Positions 34,823 through 43,353 of a stretch of DNA of 64,000 bases are shown in pieces. Positions within the stretch are counted from its first letter, which is position 1; each line of letters opens with the position of its first letter. This stretch comes from Desulfitobacterium_A nosdiversum (GTDB taxonomy: Bacteria; Bacillota; Desulfitobacteriia; Desulfitobacteriales; Desulfitobacteriaceae), in contig NZ_CP172056.1 of assembly GCF_049860565.1 (NCBI RefSeq), forward strand, positions 3,658,001-3,722,000, in the 5' to 3' direction. The position numbers were made by a program, and so were the translations under genes. The notes under the pieces were generated by a model. The model saw only the letters and a list, made by a program, of their open reading frames with translations, did no database searches and had not been told where the DNA came from.

Positions 34823-35529
34823 GAGTGCCTCTCCAAAAGTTTGAGAAAACAGTCAAATAGTGAACCTTGAGATAAACCGCATAACTCCCTAATTTCCTCA
34901 AGATTACCCCGGGCTACCACTGTTCCCTCATTCATAAGCAGAAAAGAATTACAAATTTTTTCGGCCGTATCTAACATATGTGTTGACAGCAACACCCCTG
35001 CGCCATGGCTTCGGGCAATTTCAAGAAGTAACAAAAAGTCCTTTATACCCATTGGATCAAGTCCCACAAAAGATTCATCAACAACATAAACCAGAGGGCC
35101 AATGAGAAACCCCAAAATCAGCATTGTCTTTTGCTGCATCCCCTTAGAAAATGTCGTTGGCAGATGATGCTTAAATTCTGTAAGATGAAAAAGTTTAAGC
35201 AAATCCTCAGCTTTTAACAGAAATTCACGTTGATCCATTGCATAAACGGCTGCAGCAAGTTCTAAATGCTCCCACAGTGTTAACCCTTCATATATGACAG
35301 GTTGTTCTGGGATATAAGAATACTTTTTTGCATTTCTGGCAAATTCGATGCAACCGTTAAATACTGGCACCAACCCCATAATCGCCTTAAGCGTAGTACT
35401 CTTTCCTGCACCGTTGGGCCCAATTAATCCTACTAATTCGCCAGCTTTTACCGATAGAGTGACGTTATTAATAACATCATTATTTCGATAATATCCGGCC
35501 TTATTGATATTCACTTTAAGTAATTCCAT
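34819..35529 (-). CDS. ecsA: EcsA-like ABC transporter ATP-binding protein
   Basis: 236 residues with Walker A GPNGAGKSTTLKAIMG, Q loop YIPEQPVIYEGLTLWEHL, signature TTFSKGMQQKTM, Walker B LVYVVDESFVGLDP and the H loop LLSTHML. The YEGLTLWEHLELAA stretch and ecsB partner place it in the EcsA group. In Bacillus the gene pair lies near hit and prs genes, not so here. Confidence 0.82.
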   Translation of the reverse strand: MELLKVNINKAGYYRNNDVINNVTLSVKAGELVGLIGPNGAGKSTTLKAIMGLVPVFNGCIEFARNAKKYSYIPEQPVIYEGLTLWEHLELAAAVYAMDQREFLLKAEDLLKLFHLTEFKHHLPTTFSKGMQQKTMLILGFLIGPLVYVVDESFVGLDPMGIKDFLLLLEIARSHGAGVLLSTHMLDTAEKICNSFLLMNEGTVVARGNLEEIRELCGLSQGSLFDCFLKLLERHS

Positions 35530-35737
35530 CCAATTATCCTTTCCCGTTAAAAAGCCATGCTTAAAACAGTTTACCTATAAGATTAGCCTGCTCTTCCTAA
35601 ACTAATTCTACGATTGTTATATCTTCCCTTCTTCTTCCATAAGCAAATCTTTTGCACTCTATTTCCCGTCAACATGCCTAATTGCTTGTAGCGCAATGCA
35701 ACCTTTAACTAAGAATTTTATTGTTTTTGTTGTACAT

Positions 35738-35774
35738 CAATAAAAATTTATTGTAAATCGATAAATATTTATTG
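35738..35774. promoter_or_regulatory. Twin palindromic operators of the DUF2975/XRE operon
   Basis: CAATAAAAATTTATTG (35738-35753) and CGATAAATATTTATTG (35759-35774) are two near-perfect palindromes with centres 21 bp apart, two helical turns. The second overlaps the -35 box of the promoter at 35772-35800. The obvious binder is the Cro/C1-type protein encoded at 36333. Confidence 0.7.
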
Positions 35775-35800
35775 AGTTTTAGTAAGTAATGTCTTATACT
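35772..35800 (+). promoter_or_regulatory. Promoter of the DUF2975/XRE/DUF4173 operon
   Basis: TTGAGT, 17 bp, TATACT. Transcription would start near 35807, which rules out the in-frame ATG at 35789 as the start of the DUF2975 gene. Confidence 0.7.
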
Positions 35801-35854
35801 AACTTCGTAAGAATTAAAGTAAGAATTAAATTACAAGGAGGGCTTAGAACAAGC

Positions 35855-36316
35855 ATGTTAATCTTGGGTGAGAAAAGCTTATCTGTTTTAGTGAAATGGA
35901 TTCTGGATTTGGTTTTCCTGGGAGGACTAGCAATCACAATTACCCTACCCTATGGATTAAGATGGTATATGAATACGCTTTATCCAACGAGCAGCGAAAA
36001 CTATTCTTTTATGCTTGGGTTCCTCTATTTTACCGGAATCGTATGTCTTGCGTTAGTGAATGAGATTCGAAAAATCTTCAAAACCCTCAATCGAAGAAAT
36101 CCTTTTATGATGGATAACGTGAAAAGTTTGAACCGAGTAGGATGGGCATGCTTTATCATTGCTGCAGCTTATATTATTAAGATCTTTTTCTACAACTCTG
36201 TTCTCACCACAATTATTACAATGATCTTTATCATTGCCGGACTTTTTTCCACCGTTCTGGCTGAAGTCTTCCGTCAGGCCATTGAAGTTAAAGAAGAAAA
36301 TGATTTAACAATATAG
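35855..36316 (+). CDS. DUF2975 membrane protein
   Basis: 153 residues with four membrane helices and the DUF2975 pattern (LLGLA-like first helix LDLVFLGGLAITITL, a cytoplasmic EIRKIFKTLNRRNPF loop, then two C-terminal helices and AEVFRQAIEVKEEN). These proteins are nearly always followed by a small YozG-like HTH gene, as here (16 bp to the next start). The function of the pair is unknown, perhaps a membrane-tethered regulator. ATG 35855 has AAGGAGG at about 12 nt; upstream starts precede the predicted transcript. Confidence 0.8.
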   Translation: MLILGEKSLSVLVKWILDLVFLGGLAITITLPYGLRWYMNTLYPTSSENYSFMLGFLYFTGIVCLALVNEIRKIFKTLNRRNPFMMDNVKSLNRVGWACFIIAAAYIIKIFFYNSVLTTIITMIFIIAGLFSTVLAEVFRQAIEVKEENDLTI

Positions 36317-36332
36317 AGAAGGGATGCAGAAA

Positions 36333-36539
36333 ATGGCAATCGTCGTTAACTTAGACGTCATGATGGCTAAAAGAAAAATGAGCCTGTCAGAATTAGCAGC
36401 TAAAGTGGATATTACCTTGGCAAACCTGTCGATCTTAAAAAATAACAAAGCAAAAGCCATTCGGCTTACTACTCTGGAGGCAATTTGCCAGGCATTGGAC
36501 TGCCAGCCAGGGGATATTTTAGAATACAGGCCGGACTAA
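36333..36539 (+). CDS. Cro/C1-type (XRE) HTH regulator, YozG-like
   Basis: 68 residues: HTH with MSLSELAAKVDITLANLS and the hallmark end LTTLEAICQALDCQPGDILEY. ATG 36333 follows GAAGGG. It is the third helix-rich small regulator paired with DUF2975 and the likely ligand of the palindromes upstream of the operon, giving autoregulation. Confidence 0.9.
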   Translation: MAIVVNLDVMMAKRKMSLSELAAKVDITLANLSILKNNKAKAIRLTTLEAICQALDCQPGDILEYRPD

Positions 36540-36556
36540 TCATGGAGGTGTTTTCG

Positions 36557-38092
36557 ATGGAGCAAACCCATATTCAACTCACAGAAAACCAGATTGAAGG
36601 TCTCTCAAATAAGAAGGGAATCACTCTTTTATTGGGTTCTCTTGCCCTTGGTCTCTTGTTTAATTTATTATTCTATAAGAAACCTCTAGGGTTGTCCTAT
36701 CCCTTATACATAACTGCACTGTATACTTTTTTATTCTGGAGTATAAAAAAGAAACCAAAACTAAAGTTGGATTTTACAAGTCTGCTGGGGATTTCGATCA
36801 TCGCCCTTTCTTTTACTTATTTCTTTTTCTCAAATCCATTCTTTCACGTCCTCAATTTTCTCCTCATACCCATTTTGGCCGTCGCTCATACCCTTCTTCT
36901 CACCTCAAGCAGTCAGTTTAAGTGGTTTGAAGCGCCCTTTCTCCTCGATATGCTTTATGGTATTTTTATTCGTCCTCTGGAAAACTGCCTCAAGCCTTTT
37001 TCACTGTTATTTTTGAATACGAAAAAGAAAACAAATTTAGGGAAATCGACGGTTGTGGTAAAGGTTCTGATTGGTTTAATCCTCACGATTCCTTTGTTAA
37101 TCATCATCGTTCCTCTTCTGGCATCCGCTGATGATATCTTCCGTTATTTTATTAAGCAGATTCCGACTCTATTTCAAGGCATTAACCTCGGTCAATTTAT
37201 TCCACAATTCCTTATAATTACGGCAGTGACCTGCCTCTTGTTTAGTTATTTTTGGAGCCTCTTTTATTCAAAGCCTAAAACCATAAATGGAACTCCCAAC
37301 TTAGAAGCTCTCTCCCCCGGCAAGTTTCTCGATCCCATTACGGTCACAACTCTATTGATCGTGATCGACGCCCTTTATGTCTTTTTTATTGCCATTCAGT
37401 TTTCCTATCTCTTTGGAAGTCTTACAGACGGCCTGCCTCGTGATTTCACGTTCGCCCAATATGCGCGCAAAGGATTCTTTGAACTCGTTGCTGTGACTCT
37501 CATCAATCTTGTTCTTCTGATCGGAAACATGTACTTTGTTAAAGCCTCCGGGAAAAAGCTGGACAGGGCTGTAAAAATATTAAATACAATCCTGGTGATG
37601 AGTACGTTCATTATGTTGTTATCGGCTCACTTCAGAATGTCATTGTACGAAGATGCCTATGGCTTTACCTATCTGAGAGTCTTAACCCATGCTTTTATGG
37701 GATACCTTTTTGTGTTGTTTGTCGTATCATTTACTAAAATATGGCGTCAATCCATACCCTTATTCAAATCTTTCGTTGTCATTTCTATTATTGCCTATAC
37801 GCTGCTGAACTATATTAACGTAGATAAAATAATTGTGAAGGAAAATATTGCTCGCTACACCGAGGGAAAACCCATTGACGTCTACTATTTAACAACACTT
37901 TCATATGATGCAATCCCGCCGCTTGTAGAATTTATGGATACAACTCACGACTTGAGTTTGATCACTCCCTTCAATAATGGGCTTAACTATAAAAAAACAG
38001 TACTCAATAGACAGACACCCTGGCAGTCTTTCAATCTTTCCAAGTACAGAGCACAGAAAAGTCTTAAAGAAATATTATCTCAGGACCGTTAA
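36557..38092 (+). CDS. DUF4173-family multi-spanning membrane protein
   Basis: 511 residues with about 11-12 membrane helices and the family segment LLASADDIFRYF near residue 190. Its ATG at 36557 follows GGAGG by 8 nt; the first ATG (36542) precedes that site. It begins 17 bp after the XRE gene, so it belongs to the same operon. DUF4153/DUF4173 proteins with DUF2975-HTH pairs are common in Firmicutes but have no known activity. Confidence 0.8.
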   Translation: MEQTHIQLTENQIEGLSNKKGITLLLGSLALGLLFNLLFYKKPLGLSYPLYITALYTFLFWSIKKKPKLKLDFTSLLGISIIALSFTYFFFSNPFFHVLNFLLIPILAVAHTLLLTSSSQFKWFEAPFLLDMLYGIFIRPLENCLKPFSLLFLNTKKKTNLGKSTVVVKVLIGLILTIPLLIIIVPLLASADDIFRYFIKQIPTLFQGINLGQFIPQFLIITAVTCLLFSYFWSLFYSKPKTINGTPNLEALSPGKFLDPITVTTLLIVIDALYVFFIAIQFSYLFGSLTDGLPRDFTFAQYARKGFFELVAVTLINLVLLIGNMYFVKASGKKLDRAVKILNTILVMSTFIMLLSAHFRMSLYEDAYGFTYLRVLTHAFMGYLFVLFVVSFTKIWRQSIPLFKSFVVISIIAYTLLNYINVDKIIVKENIARYTEGKPIDVYYLTTLSYDAIPPLVEFMDTTHDLSLITPFNNGLNYKKTVLNRQTPWQSFNLSKYRAQKSLKEILSQDR

Positions 38093-38196
38093 TTTATCTA
38101 CAGCTTTTATTGACACTTTATTTCTCATAGGATTTATTATCTAATTTCATATTGCAATTCACATAAACAGGATACTGTTAAAATTCCCCATCGAAA

Positions 38197-38236
38197 AAGA
38201 AGCACGCTAAATTTAGTGTGCTTCTTCGCTTTTTTC
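38197..38236. terminator. Bidirectional terminator
   Basis: AAGAAGCACGCTAAA and TTTAGTGTGCTTCTT form a 15-bp stem with one mismatch, with CGCTTTTTTC on the plus side and T-rich sequence on the minus side, between the DUF4173 and GNAT genes. Confidence 0.85.
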
Positions 38237-38280
38237 AAAGACGTCCAAGGCTTTTTTTACCGATTGCTCCTAAATATCAT

Positions 38281-38844
38281 TTATAACGCCTTTCGAACAA
38301 TATCATAATGGCTAAATGTTTTATGCAAAGAAAATCCCGTCTTTATATACATGGACAGAGGTCCATGATAGTGTTGAGCACTCGTTAGTTCTCCCTTTCT
38401 TGGATATGCTTCTATATACCTATATCCCTTATTTGAGTAGTCATTACATATTACATTTAGTATTTGGCTGGCTACACCCTTCCTTCTATATTCTGGAGAA
38501 ATAACAAAGCATACAATAGAACAGATTTTTTCCTCTGCTCCATCCCATAGCTCTTTATTCGATACAAGCCTCGAATAATTATTCTTATCGTTTACATTGC
38601 ACCAACCTACAGGCTCTCCATCAAGGTAAGCTAAATACCCTTTCATTTTACCCTCTTGAATTGATTTAATGGCGGACAGACGATTACTTTCCCCTGTCTG
38701 CCGTTCCAATTCATCATCGTTCAAATGATAGAAACGACAATAGCAACCAGCCCACTCTTTGTTATCAGTAAAAGCTACTTTATCAAAAAAAAATAAGAAA
38801 TCGTCTGTAAGTTCTTTAGATATCGGATAGATAGTTACTTCCAC
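38281..38844 (-). CDS. GNAT-family N-acetyltransferase
   Basis: 187 residues with the acetyl-CoA motif CFVISPEYRRKGVASQIL and the conserved C-terminal YIKTGFSLHKTFSHYDIVRK. The N-terminal WAGCYCRFYHL Cys pair matches that of the GNAT at 19003-19596, so the two are distant paralogues. It is an isolated gene surrounded by repeated AATTCACATA decamers. Substrate unknown. Confidence 0.8.
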   Translation of the reverse strand: MEVTIYPISKELTDDFLFFFDKVAFTDNKEWAGCYCRFYHLNDDELERQTGESNRLSAIKSIQEGKMKGYLAYLDGEPVGWCNVNDKNNYSRLVSNKELWDGAEEKICSIVCFVISPEYRRKGVASQILNVICNDYSNKGYRYIEAYPRKGELTSAQHYHGPLSMYIKTGFSLHKTFSHYDIVRKAL

Positions 38845-39178
38845 TATTAACCCCCCTCTGATTTAATACTTTATATTCATTCCATATAATAGTACAATTT
38901 CCTTTTCCTTGGTTAAACGAACTTGTTCCTTTGACCCTTGGACTCTCATAAATTACACCATATTTCACATGCCAATTCACATAGCGGTAATAAATTTATT
39001 ACACGGATGTGCATTGATATGTGAATTTAGTCTATGTCTAAGCTGAAAAATCTTATTTTAAGCCAAAAATCTCATGTGATTCAGTATGTGAATTCGCATG
39101 AGATTTAGGCTGAGAATACTATAAATTGTCTCCTAAAATCAAACCGCTTACAAAGAGTGAGGTTCTTTATATTCTCAG
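38845..39178. other. Intergenic region rich in nested palindromes
   Basis: Holds three AATTCACATA/TATGTGAATT decamers (38974-38983, 39018-39027, 39085-39094), a perfect 16-bp palindrome GTAATAAATTTATTAC (38987-39002), and the AKR terminator hairpin (39060-39112). No gene is supported. Confidence 0.6.
39060..39112 (-). terminator. Probable terminator of the aldo-keto reductase gene
   Basis: Minus-strand stem AGCC-AAATCTCATG / CATGAGATTT-GGCT with a 20-nt loop containing one of the AATTCACATA boxes; the T run is short. Confidence 0.55.
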
Positions 39179-40129
39179 CTATACTAACCGCAACGCAAAC
39201 TCTGGACAAACCGGATTGCAATATCCACAGACGATACATGAATTTCGATCAACCCGGGCTTTTCCATCAACCAAGCTTAATGCCGCGTTCGGACAAATTT
39301 TAACACACGTTCCGCAGCCGACACAGATATTTGTAAGAATATGCAAACGTTTACTGGCTTTTAGATCTCCTTTAAGATTTGCAGGCAGTTCCCCGTCATT
39401 AAATATCTTTAAGTTGATTTCTAATTCTTCTGGCTTAACCATACCGACAGCGATTGAACTCAATTCCGGTATTTTGCGAACAAAATCAAAGGCATCTTTA
39501 AGTTCAGTTATGAGATGCCCGCCTGCCAGAGCTTCCATCCCGTATAAACCTTTTCCTGCTGCATGAGCCTTGCGGATTGCGCGAAGCATATCGTCAATAC
39601 TTCCGCCCACGATCCCCATTCCCAGCTTATTAACAATCGGGGATATAATATCGACTTCAGGAATTTGTGCTGCCTTTTCCACAACGGAAACAACATGTGT
39701 CGAGAGCCCTATTGCTTTAAGAATCCCCTTTTCCTTATAATCCACTAAGCATTGAAATGCTCCGGCTCTTTCTTCAAAAACGGCCGGAGTTACACGTGCT
39801 GCATGGAGCAGGAAAATATCGATCTTTTTACGTCCCAGCTCATCTAAGGCAAGTTCAATGCTTTTCTCCATATCTGCATACGTATGTGCGGGGGATTTTG
39901 TGGCGATGATCACCTCGCCTTCAAAGCGATCCAAGGCTCTTCGAATATACGGGTAGGTCTTATAAATCTCCGCAGTATCAATAAAATTCACACCTTTACG
40001 AAGGGCTGTTAAAATTATTTCTCCGCCTGCTTCTTCAGATATTTTTGCTTGAAGCGGTCCCATGGGCAAAGCACCAAAGCAAAGTTCACTGACTTCTAAT
40101 TGTGTTTGTCCGAGTTTTGTCTTTTTCAC
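39179..40129 (-). CDS. Aldo-keto reductase fused to a 2[4Fe-4S] ferredoxin domain
   Basis: Residues 1-250 form an AKR barrel with the catalytic set: Asp in NFIDTAEIY, Tyr after it, Lys in IIATKSP, and His in DIFLLHAARV. Residues about 265-315 are a ferredoxin with CVGCGTCVKICP and CIVCGYCNPVCP, eight cysteines for two clusters. This architecture is common in strict anaerobes; electrons may come from ferredoxin rather than NAD(P)H (inference). The GTG start at 40129 is preceded by GGAGGG. Substrate unknown. Confidence 0.88.
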   Translation of the reverse strand: MKKTKLGQTQLEVSELCFGALPMGPLQAKISEEAGGEIILTALRKGVNFIDTAEIYKTYPYIRRALDRFEGEVIIATKSPAHTYADMEKSIELALDELGRKKIDIFLLHAARVTPAVFEERAGAFQCLVDYKEKGILKAIGLSTHVVSVVEKAAQIPEVDIISPIVNKLGMGIVGGSIDDMLRAIRKAHAAGKGLYGMEALAGGHLITELKDAFDFVRKIPELSSIAVGMVKPEELEINLKIFNDGELPANLKGDLKASKRLHILTNICVGCGTCVKICPNAALSLVDGKARVDRNSCIVCGYCNPVCPEFALRLV

Positions 40130-40201
40130 AAAATTCCCTCCATCGCCGACATGGTAGGATAATATATTTTAGCATTCGCTATGTTCCTAGTGATTCCTTC
40201 A

Positions 40202-40238
40202 ATAAAAAAAGAGCAAGAAATAATTTCATCTTACTCTT
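40202..40238 (-). terminator. Terminator of the his operon
   Basis: Minus-strand AAGAGTAAGA / TCTTGCTCTT (one mismatch) stem followed by TTTTTTTATT. Confidence 0.8.
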
Positions 40239-40248
40239 CAAATCCAGC

Positions 40249-40950
40249 TTATCTAAGGGAATAATCCTTTTCATGCTTCTTATTCTGCCGTCCCAAAAGT
40301 TCTTCAGAAATCGCCTTTAGACTAACACCGCGATCTTCAAGCATGACTAAGAGATGATAAATCAGATCGGATACTTCTGCACGTATTTCTTCAGGATCAT
40401 TATTCTTGGCCGCAATAATGGATTCGGCGCTTTCTTCTCCTACTTTTTTCAGGATCTTATCAATTCCTTTTTCAAAAAGATAGGTCGTATAAGCGCCTTC
40501 CGGGCGCTCAAGATTACGGGAATGAATGACTTCAGCCAAAATTTCCAACGTTTGGCCCAGGGGCACATTTGCACGCACTTCCGGTTCTCCGACGGTTTTA
40601 AATTCTGATTCTTTTTCATCAGCTGAAACATAGTGAAAACAGGAAAAATAGTTTTCATGGCAAGCCATCCCCGTTTGCTTTACGGTCAGAAGAACTGTAT
40701 CCTGATCACAGTCAAATTTAATATCTACAACCTCTTGGGTATGTCCTGATGTTTCCCCTTTTCTCCATAAGGATTGGCGGCTCCGGCTGAAATACCAAGC
40801 CTGCTTTTCTTGCAAGGTGCGGCGTAATGCTTCCTCATTCATATAAGCAAGCATTAAAACCTCACGAGTTTCGACATCCTGAACCACAGCGGGAATCAAT
40901 CCGTCCGCATTCCAGCGTATTTTTTGCAGGATAGGAAAACTTTCACTCAA
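40249..40950 (-). CDS. hisI: Bifunctional phosphoribosyl-AMP cyclohydrolase / phosphoribosyl-ATP pyrophosphatase
   Basis: Steps 2 and 3 of histidine synthesis in one chain (HisIE). N-terminal HisI domain: QDVETREVLMLAYMNEEAL, WYFSRSRQSLWRKGETSGH, and the zinc ligands in DCDQDTVLL and CHENYFSCF. C-terminal HisE domain: SYTTYLFEKG-type segment and KKVGEESAESIIAAKNND with the YHLLVML helix. TTG start at 40950 with GGAGG 8 nt before. Separated from hisF by the 182-bp repeat element, otherwise last gene of the operon. Confidence 0.96.
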   Translation of the reverse strand: MSESFPILQKIRWNADGLIPAVVQDVETREVLMLAYMNEEALRRTLQEKQAWYFSRSRQSLWRKGETSGHTQEVVDIKFDCDQDTVLLTVKQTGMACHENYFSCFHYVSADEKESEFKTVGEPEVRANVPLGQTLEILAEVIHSRNLERPEGAYTTYLFEKGIDKILKKVGEESAESIIAAKNNDPEEIRAEVSDLIYHLLVMLEDRGVSLKAISEELLGRQNKKHEKDYSLR

Positions 40951-41003
40951 TTTGCTTACCTCCGTCCAGTATTAAATTTAACGATAATAACAACAACCCT
41001 AGA

Positions 41004-41185
41004 GTGTAGCTTTTCGCACAGAAGTGAACGCCTTCGCGAAGGGGCGATTTAGCGCATTTAGCTTTCGTTGGTTAGCGGCGCCAGTGGTTTACTTCAGGTA
41101 TTACCCTAAGGTTTGGCAGAGCTCCAACGAAAGCAAATGCGCCAGCCCCGGAGCGCCTAAGTAAACGGATGTGCGAAAACTACAC
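41004..41185. repeat. 182-bp palindromic-ended repeat element, copy 2
   Basis: Inverse-oriented homologue of 12644-12825 with the same length. Ends GTGTAGCTTTTCGCACA and TGTGCGAAAACTACAC are complementary although they differ in sequence from copy 1. The inner stem GCTTTCGTTGG / CCAACGAAAGC is perfect here. It ends 2 bp from the hisF stop codon, between hisF and hisI. Confidence 0.8.
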
Positions 41186-41187
41186 AT

Positions 41188-41946
41188 TTACCAACGAACG
41201 GGAATCTGCCGCTCTTCCAAATAACGCTTTGCCTCAGCAATGCTGTACTCTCTATAGTGAAAAATAGAAGCGGCTAACGCAGCATCAGCCTCTCCGGCTG
41301 TTAAACCTTCAGCCAAATGCTCCAGATTTCCTACTCCCCCGCTCGCAATGACCGGCAAAGAAACTGCACGGCTTACAGCACGGGTAAGCTTGAGATCATA
41401 GCCATTTTTTGTCCCGTCCCGATCCATAGACGTTAAAAGAATCTCACCTGCACCAAGTTGTTCAACCTCCTGAACCCACTCCAGAACATCCTTGCCGGTT
41501 GCTGTCCGTCCGCCATGGATATAGACTTCCCAACCACCGCCTTGCTTGTGACGGGCATCAACGGCAACAACAATGCATTGGCTTCCGAAGGCATAGGCCC
41601 CTTCTTCAACAAGTCTTGGGTTTTGAACAGCTGAAGTATTCAGGGATACCTTATCCGCACCCGCCCGTAAAACCTGCCGGATATCCTCAATCGTACGAAG
41701 GCCCCCGCCAATGGTAAACGGAATAAAAACCTGCTCTGCCGTACGGCGGACAACATCAATCATTGTCTCGCGGCCTTCGGAGGACGCGGTAATGTCTAAA
41801 AAGACAAGTTCATCGGCCCCTTCACGGTCATAGAGAGCCGCAAGTTCCACCGGATCACCCGCATCCCGCAAATTGACAAAGTTCGTTCCTTTAACGACTC
41901 TACCTCTGTGCACATCCAGGCACGGTATAATTCTTTTGGCAAGCAT
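41188..41946 (-). CDS. hisF: Imidazole glycerol phosphate synthase, cyclase subunit
   Basis: TIM-barrel cyclase that with HisH makes imidazole glycerol phosphate and AICAR. Catalytic Asp residues are in IIPCLDVHRGRVVKG and TSMDRDGTKNGYD; phosphate loops FTIGGGLRTI, VVAVDARH and VIASGGVGN. 252 residues, normal. ATG at 41946 follows AGGAGG. Operon order hisA-hisF as in many Firmicutes. Confidence 0.97.
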   Translation of the reverse strand: MLAKRIIPCLDVHRGRVVKGTNFVNLRDAGDPVELAALYDREGADELVFLDITASSEGRETMIDVVRRTAEQVFIPFTIGGGLRTIEDIRQVLRAGADKVSLNTSAVQNPRLVEEGAYAFGSQCIVVAVDARHKQGGGWEVYIHGGRTATGKDVLEWVQEVEQLGAGEILLTSMDRDGTKNGYDLKLTRAVSRAVSLPVIASGGVGNLEHLAEGLTAGEADAALAASIFHYREYSIAEAKRYLEERQIPVRW

Positions 41947-41972
41947 TTATTTTTCCTCCTGGATTAGTTCAA

Positions 41973-42704
41973 TTATTGACTTACGGTCTTTAACGCCTCA
42001 GCTAAAGTGAAAGCCCCCGAATAAAGCGCTTTGCCGACAATCGCTCCTTCAATCGACACACCCTCTTGAGCTTGTGCCTGAAGCTTTCGTAAATCCTCTA
42101 AACTGGAAACCCCTCCAGAGGCGATGATTTGAAGTTGGGTTTCTTGGGCTAATTGCACTGTACTTTCGATATTGGGACCTTGAAGCATTCCGTCACGTGA
42201 TATATCCGTAAAAATAATCCGCTGTACCCCGACATCTCTCATCTTAAGTGCCAATTCAACAGCTGTTATTTCTGTCGTCTCCGCCCAACCTTGGACAGCA
42301 ACCTTCCCTGCTTTGGCATCAATTCCAACGATAATTCGTTCACCATAACGCTGTACCGCTTCTGCAACGAGTTGGGGATCCCGCACGGCAACAGTTCCCA
42401 GAATCACGCGTTCAACCCCTAATTGGAGCAGTTCTTCAATTCTATCTAAAGTACGGATTCCACCCCCGACCTGAACCCGTAATGAAACCTTCTCAACAAT
42501 ATTTCGAATCACTTCATCATTAACAGGCTTGCCGGCAAACGCTCCGTCCAGGTCAACAACATGGAGAAATTGTGAACCTTCAGCTAAAAAGCGCTGTGCA
42601 ACCTCAAGCGGATTCTCCGCATAAACAGTGGAATCCTCCATCCGCCCCTGTAACAGTCTTACAGCCTTACCCTCTTTTAAATCAATAGCTGGAAACACAA
42701 TCAT
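41973..42704 (-). CDS. hisA: Phosphoribosylformimino-5-aminoimidazole carboxamide ribotide isomerase
   Basis: Step 4 Amadori isomerase, TIM barrel related to HisF. Catalytic Asp in FPAIDLKEGKAVRL and Asp in FTDISRDGMLQG; phosphate loops QVGGGIRTL and IIASGGVSS. 243 residues. The start overlaps the hisH stop by 23 bp, indicating coupling. Confidence 0.97.
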   Translation of the reverse strand: MIVFPAIDLKEGKAVRLLQGRMEDSTVYAENPLEVAQRFLAEGSQFLHVVDLDGAFAGKPVNDEVIRNIVEKVSLRVQVGGGIRTLDRIEELLQLGVERVILGTVAVRDPQLVAEAVQRYGERIIVGIDAKAGKVAVQGWAETTEITAVELALKMRDVGVQRIIFTDISRDGMLQGPNIESTVQLAQETQLQIIASGGVSSLEDLRKLQAQAQEGVSIEGAIVGKALYSGAFTLAEALKTVSQ

Positions 42705-43311
42705 TTTCGCTCACCCACCTCCCGAAATTTTCTAATAAGGTTAAGCCCCAGGGGCTTGATTTTTCCGGATGAAATTGTGCTCCCCAAACATTATCCCGTC
42801 CGACTAAGGCAGGAAAACGAACCCCATAATCACAGCTTCCGGCAACAACCTCAGGATCATCTGGAACTGCATAATAGGAATGGACAAAGTAAAAGAAGGC
42901 TTCCTCAGGTATTCCCTTAAGAAGAAGGGATGGCCTCTCCTGATGCATCGTATTCCAACCCATATGGGGGACTTTCCGTCCTTCAGAAAAACGCACGACT
43001 CGACCGGGTAAAAGGGCTAAACCTTGATGTTCTCCATGCTCTTCGCCAATCGCAAAAAGCACTTGCATGCCCAGACAGATTCCTAAAAAGGGACGGCCCG
43101 ATGCTGCATATTGCCGCAAGGGTTCAATCCAGCTCTTTTCCTTTAACGCAGCCATGGCATCGGCAAAAGCTCCGACTCCAGGCAGTATAATTCCCTGAAC
43201 TGCTTTCAGTTCCTCCGGTTCAGTCATAATTTTCGCCGGGAAGTTTAATTTAGCGAGTGCTTTTTCTACACTGCGCAAGTTTCCGCGCCCATAATCTACG
43301 ATTCCAATCAC
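42682..43311 (-). CDS. hisH: Imidazole glycerol phosphate synthase, glutaminase subunit
   Basis: Class I glutamine amidotransferase with nucleophile Cys in FLGICLGMQVLF and the His-x-Glu of the triad in GAQFHPEKSS; feeds ammonia to HisF. GTG start at 43311, 209 residues. Confidence 0.97.
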   Translation of the reverse strand: MIGIVDYGRGNLRSVEKALAKLNFPAKIMTEPEELKAVQGIILPGVGAFADAMAALKEKSWIEPLRQYAASGRPFLGICLGMQVLFAIGEEHGEHQGLALLPGRVVRFSEGRKVPHMGWNTMHQERPSLLLKGIPEEAFFYFVHSYYAVPDDPEVVAGSCDYGVRFPALVGRDNVWGAQFHPEKSSPWGLTLLENFGRWVSENDCVSSY

Positions 43312-43353
43312 TTTATAGCCCCCCTAACGATAAGCTCTGCGCCAAGCTGGATT

